NCBI RefSeq assembly: GCF_000423185.1
Contig: NZ_AUHM01000019.1
Span: forward strand, 86,117-150,116
DNA from: Inquilinus limosus DSM 16000
GTDB lineage: Bacteria > Pseudomonadota > Alphaproteobacteria > DSM-16000 > Inquilinaceae
Length of the DNA stretch: 64,000 nt
Direction of reading: 5' to 3'
The notes under the pieces are model-generated. The model worked only from the letters and a program-made list of their open reading frames with translations. It was not told the DNA's origin and made no database searches. Positions 58,542 through 64,000 of the stretch are shown here, in pieces (positions within the stretch are counted from its first letter, which is position 1; every line of letters starts with the position of its first letter). A program made the translations under genes and the position numbers.

Positions 58542-59459
58542 ATGTCAGGACCCGGCGTGACGCTGCTGGATGGCGGCATGGGACGGCAGCTGGCCCGGAT
58601 GGGCGCGCCGTTCCGGCAGCCGGAATGGTCGGCGCTGGCGCTGATGGAGGCGCCCGAGACGGTGCAGGCGGCCCACGAGGCCTTCATCGCCGCCGGGGCC
58701 GAGGTGATCACCAGCAACAGCTACGCGCTGGTGCCCTTCCATATCGGCGAGGAGCGGTTCGCCGCGCGGGGCCGGGAGCTGGCCGACCTGTCAGGCCGGC
58801 TGGCCCGGCAGGCCGCCGCTTCGGCCGGCACGCCGGTGCGCGTGGCGGGGTCCTTGCCGCCGCTGTTCGGATCGTACCGCCCCGACCTGTTCGAGCCGGA
58901 GCGCGCGCCGGAGATCGCCCGGGTCCTGGTCGAAGGCTTGGCGCCGCATGTCGATCTCTGGCTGGCCGAGACCCAAAGCTCGATCCGCGAGGTCGCCGCG
59001 GCGGCCGCGGCCGTCGCCGGGCGCGGCCGGCCTTTGTGGATCTCCTACACCATCGAGGACGAGCGGCCCGAACCCGGCGCACCACAGCTGCGCTCCGGCG
59101 AGCCGGTCGAGGAGGCGGTGCGGGCCGCGCTCGATCTCGGCGCCGAGGCGGTGCTGTTCAACTGCAGCCAGCCCGAGGCGATGGGCGACGCAGTCGCCGT
59201 GGCGGCCCGGATCATCGGCGAGGCACGGTCGCTGGCCCGGATCGGCGTCTACGCCAACGCCTTCCCGCCTCAGCCCGAAGATGCGACGGCCAATGAGGGC
59301 CTGTCGGAGCTGCGGGCCGATCTCGACCCCGACAGCTATCTCGGCTGGATCCGCCGCTGGGTCGGGCTCGGCGCCACCCTGGTCGGCGGCTGCTGCGGCA
59401 TCGGTCCGGAGCACATCGCCCGCATCCGCGCGGCCCTGCCGGAGTTGGCGGCGGCCTGA
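58542..59459 (+). CDS. Homocysteine S-methyltransferase family protein
   Basis: A 305-residue zinc methyltransferase of the MmuM/BHMT type: TLLDGGMGRQLARMG at the N-terminus, FNCSQPEAM (first zinc cysteine) and VGGCCGIGPEHIARI (zinc Cys pair). It transfers a methyl group from a donor such as S-methylmethionine to homocysteine. GGAG lies eight bases before the ATG at 58542. It stands alone between repeats. Confidence 0.92.
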   Translation: MSGPGVTLLDGGMGRQLARMGAPFRQPEWSALALMEAPETVQAAHEAFIAAGAEVITSNSYALVPFHIGEERFAARGRELADLSGRLARQAAASAGTPVRVAGSLPPLFGSYRPDLFEPERAPEIARVLVEGLAPHVDLWLAETQSSIREVAAAAAAVAGRGRPLWISYTIEDERPEPGAPQLRSGEPVEEAVRAALDLGAEAVLFNCSQPEAMGDAVAVAARIIGEARSLARIGVYANAFPPQPEDATANEGLSELRADLDPDSYLGWIRRWVGLGATLVGGCCGIGPEHIARIRAALPELAAA

Positions 59460-59521
59460 GGGCTGCCGGGCGCCGTCTCGAGACCCTCACCGGCCTCATA
59501 CCGGTGAGCCTATGAAAGGAT

Positions 59522-59607
59522 CGTCATTGCGAGCGCAGCGAAGCAATCCAGGGCCGCACGAGCGGAGGCATGGATTGCTTCGTCGGCTTCGCCTCCTCGC
59601 AATGACG
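59522..59607. repeat. Palindromic repeat family A, copy 3
   Basis: CGTCATTGCGAGCGCAGCGA and CGTCGGCTTCGCC..TCGCAATGACG arms with inner GCAATCCAGGG / ATGGATTGC. A separate hairpin CTCACCGG-CCTCATA-CCGGTGAG precedes it (59486-59508). It marks the edge between the core region and the accessory right end. Confidence 0.88.
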
Positions 59608-59905
59608 GTTCTTTCGCAGGAGAGTCCGATCACGGGGCGTCGGTATCACACACACTTCGTGTGTACCTGCGAGATCTGGACAATGAGCCCCGGCGATTCA
59701 GGCTCAACTCACTCTGCCAAATGCCGGGACCAAACACCTCGTTCTCGTGCGCCACTTACTCTGATCCGGCGGGGTCTATGGCCTACTGACCGCATGCGAC
59801 CCGAAACCGAAGTTCACGCTGAGACGCCGGAAGTCGGTTCAACGCGGTGGTCCGGGTGCTCGCGTCGAGGAGTCCCGGCCGGATCAGCGGAGGGCACGGA
59901 GCTTG
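59608..59905. other. Non-coding stretch at the start of the accessory segment
   Basis: No gene could be supported. A small hairpin ACACAC-TTC-GTGTGT lies at about 59651-59665. The text CGCATGCGACCCGAAACCGAAG (near 59793, split: CGCATGCGACCC, GAAACCGAAG) resembles sequence before the P-loop kinase at 61.2 kb, suggesting decayed repeats. Confidence 0.5.
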
Positions 59906-60415
59906 CTAGTGGCCCCCCTGGTCTGCCTCTCTGCATTTCGAGAGAATTTCGTCGACAACACGGTCGAGTGGCGCGGTGGCGTCGATGCTCACCGCATTCT
60001 TCGGAACATCCTCTTTCGTTGCATGCAGTCGCGCAATCAGCTCCCGTTCGCTCGATCTTCCGCCCCACTCGTCTTCCGGCCTCCCGGCAAGCCGCCGGTT
60101 CAACGTGTCGACATCGACCTCGAGAACGAAGACCCCGTCAAACAAATCGATAAAGCGGGGAAAGTTTCTGGAGCCGCCGCAGAAGAAGGAAATCGCGTTG
60201 CGTTGATCGGCGACCAAGGATTTGACCTTGTCTACATCCCAAATATGGTGCTCGTGCACAAAGCCATCCAGCGGGTCGCCAGTCTCTGGATCGCCTTGAT
60301 AAGACAACTCCCGGTCACCGTTAATGGCATGGTAACCGCGCCGTCGCAGCTCTTCACACACCGCGGTTTTGCCGGTGCCGGAAACGCCTTCGATCAAATA
60401 GTTCCTGACGCCCAT
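59906..60415 (-). CDS. Small P-loop kinase-like ATPase
   Basis: A 169-residue protein with Walker A GVSGTGKT at residues 10-17 and a shikimate/adenylate kinase-like layout (VFVLEVDVDTLNRRLAGRPEDEWGG as the lid region, quoted here as VDTLNRRLAGRPEDEW). Likely phosphorylates a small molecule; substrate unknown. ATG at 60415 preferred over an upstream GTG (60442). Lower GC and isolated position suggest acquisition. Confidence 0.75.
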   Translation of the reverse strand: MGVRNYLIEGVSGTGKTAVCEELRRRGYHAINGDRELSYQGDPETGDPLDGFVHEHHIWDVDKVKSLVADQRNAISFFCGGSRNFPRFIDLFDGVFVLEVDVDTLNRRLAGRPEDEWGGRSSERELIARLHATKEDVPKNAVSIDATAPLDRVVDEILSKCREADQGGH

Positions 60416-60683
60416 TTCTGCTCTCGTTGACCGGTCCCTCACGGGCCGTCGGGTGTGACGGCGCGATTGCCTTCACTCGGTTGCTCCCGTTCTGAAACGG
60501 CCACGTGCCCCCGGGGTGCCAGCGGACACAAGTGGTGCCGTCCTACGTCAGTCATACAACAGCGTGATCGACCGCTTTCCACCCTCTTCGGTCAGCCGGG
60601 CCGGCGGGAGGCTACCCCAGAGCGGTCAGCGCCCTCGGCTCCGGAAAGCGGACGTAACCCGATCGATCCAAAGGCTGACCTTA

Positions 60684-61003
60684 CTATTCCTCATTGAGAT
60701 AGCCGGCTTCGCGTGACCAATCGTGCATAGCGCGTGAAATCTCATCGGCCAAAGAGAAGAAATAGGTGGCCGGCCACCTAGCGTTACCCGGAGCTTCACC
60801 CCAGACCAAGTGGACGATGGCGTATCGGCCATCACTCAAAGCAACAACGATATCATCGTTTGCGTCGCTTCGGCCGATGACCCGAGCCCCTTGTCCCATA
60901 ACGGGTGCACCTGGGTGACTTCGAACTCGAGGCGACGCTGGATAGCGGTTGCCTCATCACTATCTGGAAGCCGTCTCCATGGACGAACGAATTCGATGCT
61001 CAT
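60684..61003 (-). pseudogene. Small hypothetical protein, frameshifted
   Basis: An ATG at 61003 opens MSIEFVRPWRRLPDSDEATA..RRLEFEVTQVHPLW. At the GGGG run 60887-60890 this frame leaves the conserved path. The next frame continues with GARVIGRSDANDDIVVALSDGRYAIVHLVW and ends RAMHDWSREAGYLNEE. One missing G joins both into about 106 residues. I recall similar uncharacterised proteins with '..DDVLV.L.DGR.AVVHLTW', but no function. The 71-residue 3' part alone could still be read from an internal ATG at 60899. Confidence 0.65.
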
Positions 61004-61239
61004 AGCGTTACGCTACGCTGAGGAGCGGGATTCATGAAGGGCCTCGGTGTCAGCTTTCTGCCCTTCTCGGCCGGCGCGACCAGGCCGAGGTGCGCCATTT
61101 CCGGCCATAGCTGAGGCGCCCCGATACCGGGCATCGCTCGATCCCGCAGAACCAGCCCTTCTCGATCCGCCCGGGCCGTCCCAGCCGGCTCTACGAAGCG
61201 GACATGACCGGATGCGACCCAATCCGGAAGTTGTGGACG

Positions 61240-61857
61240 ATGGTCCTGTCGGCGATGCTCAGACGGATGAAGCCACTCGCCGGCCAAGAGCTTAGCTTTG
61301 ATGACGCAGTAGCGTTGGCTCTTGCGAACCCCGCGGCGCGCCTTATTGCAATCGACGGGTTTCCAGTGTCGGGCAAGTCGACTCTCGCCGAGCGGATCGC
61401 CGGGGCTTTGCACGCCGACTGCATTTACCTGGACGACTTCGTAAAGCCCGAGAGCGAGTGGCGGTCTCGGAACCAGCCATCGTTTCCCTTCGACTACATC
61501 CGTTACGATGAGTTCCTCGAAACGGTGAAGTCCCTGGCCCGAGACAAAAAATGCACCTTCCGACCATATGATTGGGAATCGGGCCGGGTGCGAGATGAGC
61601 CCCGGACCATCCGGCTCGTGAAGCCTGTCATCATTGAGGGCGTCTCGGCGCTGCACCCCGAGTTGGCGCCGCTATACGACTTGCGGATCTGGGTCGACAG
61701 CGACGCAGCAACCACACTTTCAGCAGCGCTTCAGCGAGGTGTGGGCGCTTGGCAACGGGAATGGCGTGAACTGTTCTTGCCAAGTGTGAACCTCTATCTG
61801 CAGACCAAACCTTGGGAGCGTGCCGAGCTTCGTGTGGCAGGGCGGGATGCCTGCTGA
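61240..61857 (+). CDS. Uridine kinase-like P-loop protein
   Basis: A protein of about 205 residues with Walker A DGFPVSGKST (about residues 39-48), ADCIYLDDFVKPESEWR (substrate-side aspartates), and VIIEGVSALHPELAPLYDLRIWVD, the order seen in uridine kinase/phosphoribulokinase-like enzymes. Substrate is unknown. Several in-frame ATGs exist (61204, 61240, 61255, 61267); 61240 has GGAAG nine bases upstream, while 61204 lies within a repeated motif. Isolated gene in the accessory segment. Confidence 0.75.
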   Translation: MVLSAMLRRMKPLAGQELSFDDAVALALANPAARLIAIDGFPVSGKSTLAERIAGALHADCIYLDDFVKPESEWRSRNQPSFPFDYIRYDEFLETVKSLARDKKCTFRPYDWESGRVRDEPRTIRLVKPVIIEGVSALHPELAPLYDLRIWVDSDAATTLSAALQRGVGAWQREWRELFLPSVNLYLQTKPWERAELRVAGRDAC

Positions 61858-62167
61858 ATGTCGCGTTCCCGCCCTCTCGGCCGGCTAGGTCAACAGCAGG
61901 GAGTCCGAAAGCGGTCGTCACCCTCGGCGCCGCGAAGCGGACCTGACCCGACTCGACCCGCAGCCGCCGATCGCTGATCAAAAGCACGACTTCTGGCATG
62001 TTACTCTTTGCGGACGATCAGGATCGGCCATGTGCGCCTTGCGCTCGGCTATCGTGTGACGGAGAACCTCGAGCGAACGCTCTCGGCGCTGAAGGTTGCA
62101 GGGCTGCCCGGATAGGGGCGGGACGCGTCGGAGAGCCTTGCGTCCGAAACCAACCATCCAGCCACGA
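61858..62167. other. Spacer with decayed AGCGGAC/AGCGGTC repeats
   Basis: 310 bases without a supportable gene. CCGAAAGCGGTCGTCA (about 61905-61920) and GCGAAGCGGACCTGACCC (about 61932-61949) belong to the degenerate motif scattered over 60.6-63.6 kb. A plus-strand frame (about 62020-62113, IGHVRLALGYRVTENLERTL... to TAG) could be the 3' remnant of a lost gene. Confidence 0.5.
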
Positions 62168-63154
62168 TCAGCCGGTGAGGCGCGCACGAAACAATGTGCA
62201 GCCGTCCGTCAGGCGCGACCTGGAGATATCCTGGAATCCAGCCTCGGTCATCCACGCGCGATACTGACCCTCAGTGTACGATTCGCCGTGGCGATAGAGG
62301 TTCAGGAAGGTGAGATTCAGAAAGACACCCTCAGGCGGGCCGAGGCGGTCGTCATCGACGACACCACACCCCGCAATTGCGATCTCGCCTCCGGGTGTGA
62401 GGCAACGCGCCGCGTTCAGAATCGAGCTGCGCGCCTGGTCCGGCGGAAGGACCTGGACGACGGCCTTCAGGATCGCCAGATCGTGCCGACCGATCGATGG
62501 CGCGACGGTTATGTCCCCCTCTTCGACAATCACGTCGTCGGCACCGTATTCTGACAGGATATCTCGCGCGACCGCTGCGACCGTTGGGAGTTCCATCAGC
62601 GTCGCCGCGATCTGCGGCCGCCGCTCGCGAAGTCCGACAAGAGTGGTCCCAGGGCCCCCGCCGATGTCGATCACCGAACCGATCGCCGAGAGATCCATCT
62701 CCCGGGCCAGATCTCGGCCGAAAATCACCCCGCCCGGTGCGAGCATGCGGCTGAAGGACGCCGCGGCCTCGGGCCCCGCTTCGGAAAAGTCGTGCAGCGC
62801 AGCGGGCCGGTTCTGTCGCAGCGACTCTGCGGTCAGCAGGTCGGCTCCCCAGAGCTCGCGCAGGAGCGCATGATCGCCGCCGCGATAGGTCGGCTTGGAC
62901 GCGTCGAGGAAGGCCGACGCTTCGGCTCCGTTGCGAAACTGGCCATCCTTGACTTCGAGGAGACCGATGCTGGCGAGCGCGTAGAGGAGCCGCGACAGAC
63001 GATCGGGCTCGACTTTGAGCGCGGCCCCGAGGCTGTCGGCAGTCATCGCGCTGCCACCGAGCCGGGTGAAGATGCCAAGGTCCAGCCCGGCGAGAAGCGC
63101 CAAGGCGGGGGGCACCGCTGCGATCAGGTTGTCGATCCGATCAGAATCCACCAC
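62168..63154 (-). CDS. O-methyltransferase (dimerisation plus Methyltransf_2 type)
   Basis: A 328-residue protein with an N-terminal winged-helix dimerisation domain (LDLGIFTRLGGSAMTADSLG...LSRLLYALASIGLLE). The SAM-binding domain follows, with VIDIGGGPGTTLV at about residues 161-173, VEEGDIT and the motif III area LTPGGEIAIAG. The family methylates small phenolic or polyketide-like metabolites. The start is GTG at 63154 after GGAAGGGGGGG. It stands alone, without other biosynthetic genes. Confidence 0.88.
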   Translation of the reverse strand: MVDSDRIDNLIAAVPPALALLAGLDLGIFTRLGGSAMTADSLGAALKVEPDRLSRLLYALASIGLLEVKDGQFRNGAEASAFLDASKPTYRGGDHALLRELWGADLLTAESLRQNRPAALHDFSEAGPEAAASFSRMLAPGGVIFGRDLAREMDLSAIGSVIDIGGGPGTTLVGLRERRPQIAATLMELPTVAAVARDILSEYGADDVIVEEGDITVAPSIGRHDLAILKAVVQVLPPDQARSSILNAARCLTPGGEIAIAGCGVVDDDRLGPPEGVFLNLTFLNLYRHGESYTEGQYRAWMTEAGFQDISRSRLTDGCTLFRARLTG

Positions 63155-63672
63155 GTCACCCCCCCTTCCGCGATCCAGGGCCGACTTTGAAGCCGCTTGG
63201 AAGCCTCGCTGCTTCCGCCAGGTTGTTCCATGCCGCATTCCACCTGCAATGCGGATGGTCAGATGGCAAGACAAGAGGCCGCACATCGCGGCGTGGTACC
63301 ATGGCATTTCTGCTCGCGCACCGGCTCGCCTGACGGGCTGCATAGGGTGGCAGCCGGCCATGCCCGCCTTCCTACGAAGCGGTCATTCAGGGCGCTGGGC
63401 TTGGCTTTCGCTTCTCACACTTTGCGGTCGGATGGCGCGGCAGCCGGGTCGTCGGAGGTGACATCCCGGAGGCCGGATCCGGCTCTTTGCGGTCGATCAC
63501 CGGCCCTCCTGGCTACCCGGAAGCGGACATTTCCGGCGATCCAATCTTGCCCCGAAGCGGACAGGATCGCTTTGGGTTCAATCGGGTCAGATCGGCTTTT
63601 CCGCACCGAGTCGACGGCCGCTTCCGGTGCCCGCAGTTCGGCCTGGCCGACGGCAAAGGGCGGAGAGTGGTC
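63155..63672. other. 518-base stretch without a gene, decayed repeats
   Basis: No frame has coding character. Degenerate motifs ACGAAGCGGTCATTCA (about 63374-63389), GGAAGCGGACATTTCC (about 63519-63534) and CGAAGCGGACAGGATC (about 63553-63568) recur. The block looks like remnants of dispersed repeats. Confidence 0.55.
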
Positions 63673-64000
63673 CTACAGGCTTTTGCGAAAGAAGACGACG
63701 CGTTTTGTCTCCTCGAAACCTAGCGCCGCATGAAACTTGTGGCTCACGACGTTGTCCAATAGGGCATCGGATGCGAACTCAGCACAGCCGATAGACTCGC
63801 CCCATTCGGCAATTGCATCGCAGAGCAGTCGCGCCGCGCCCTTTTGCCTGTGGCCGGGCAGAACATAGATTCCTTCAAGGAAGAGAACGGGAGAGGTTTT
63901 GCATCCATTGACGTAATCACTGCGCAGCGTGCCTTCAGCAAATCCGATCACTTCGCCTTCATTGGTTTCACAGATGAACGCGACAGCTCGGCCGTCTCCG
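63673..64000 (-). CDS. GNAT acetyltransferase, AAC(6')-like, 5' end outside window
   Basis: The frame stays open to the window edge, giving at least 108 residues ending ETKRVVFFRKSL. The GNAT acetyl-CoA loop region (YVLPGHRQKGAARLLCDAI) and the C-terminal ASDALLDNVVSHKFHAALGFEET closely follow aminoglycoside 6'-N-acetyltransferases of the AAC(6')-I type (quoted in parts: ASDALLDNVVSHKF, HAALGFEET). Activity on aminoglycosides is not proven; many chromosomal relatives are cryptic. It lies in the accessory, lower-GC segment. Confidence 0.82.
   Translation of the reverse strand, partial: GDGRAVAFICETNEGEVIGFAEGTLRSDYVNGCKTSPVLFLEGIYVLPGHRQKGAARLLCDAIAEWGESIGCAEFASDALLDNVVSHKFHAALGFEETKRVVFFRKSL

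Noticed and set aside
62020..62113. A short plus-strand frame ending in TAG that reads like the C-terminus of an enzyme
   Set aside because: It has no start or ribosome site and no confident family; noted only as a possible gene remnant in the spacer annotation.

Overview
The window is about 68-70% GC, uses ATG/GTG starts with GGAGG-type ribosome sites, and is densely packed. Gene content and order point to an alphaproteobacterium, most likely of the Rhodospirillales (Azospirillum/Inquilinus-like). The order is yebC-ruvCAB-ybgC-tolQRAB-pal-cpoB-tilS-ftsH-folP-glmM, with a 6S RNA between zapA and the 5-formyl-THF cyclo-ligase gene and a serC-leader RNA upstream of serC. The genus is inference. 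No tRNA, rRNA, insertion sequence, integrase or CRISPR array was seen.

Layout. 1-2.4 kb: 3' side of a cytochrome oxidase locus (coxB cut by the window edge, a class I cytochrome c) and a DUF2189 membrane protein. 2.4-6.0 kb: an EmrAB-type efflux pair divergent from its likely TetR regulator. 6.0-7.9 kb: a large RTX calcium-binding repeat protein. 8.2-12.8 kb: a LacI regulator fused by overlaps into a ribose-type sugar ABC operon. 12.9-15.9 kb: serine biosynthesis (serA, serC). 16.0-31.2 kb: a long minus-strand block for cell-wall precursor (glmM), folate (folP), proteolysis (ftsH), tRNA lysidine (tilS), the Tol-Pal envelope machine and RuvABC resolution. 31.4-33.7 kb: a YmdB-like phosphoesterase, 5-FCL, 6S RNA, zapA and a small coiled-coil gene. 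33.7-36.9 kb: an Ldh-family dehydrogenase and a frameshifted GH3 glycosidase. 37.3-40.5 kb: transketolase and GAPDH. 40.7-44.7 kb: amtB with a probable sigma-54 promoter, an AstE/AspA-like hydrolase, folB and a pterin dehydratase. 44.7-59.5 kb: mixed metabolism, including a peptide/5-oxoproline cluster (oppA-like, alpha/beta hydrolase, pxpC, pxpB). It also includes an uncharacterised three-gene MotA/ExbB-like membrane cluster facing a NarL-type two-component pair. 59.6-64 kb: a visibly different accessory segment with loose spacing and decayed repeats. Its genes are single small transferase and kinase genes: two P-loop kinases, an O-methyltransferase and an AAC(6')-like acetyltransferase cut by the window edge.

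Many spacers hold palindromic repeats of several families (A to E below). One copy lies inside the folP reading frame and lengthens the protein. A 268-bp element with 20-bp perfect terminal inverted repeats sits exactly between glmM and folP. Two reading frames (GH3 glycosidase, 35.75 kb; small hypothetical, 60.89 kb) are each broken by what looks like one missing G in a GGGG run. That may be real decay or a sequencing artefact.

The least explained functional unit is the MotA-like / YfaP-like / membrane-protein cluster (54.06-56.02 kb) with its divergent histidine kinase and response regulator. It is the best candidate here for an undescribed system.
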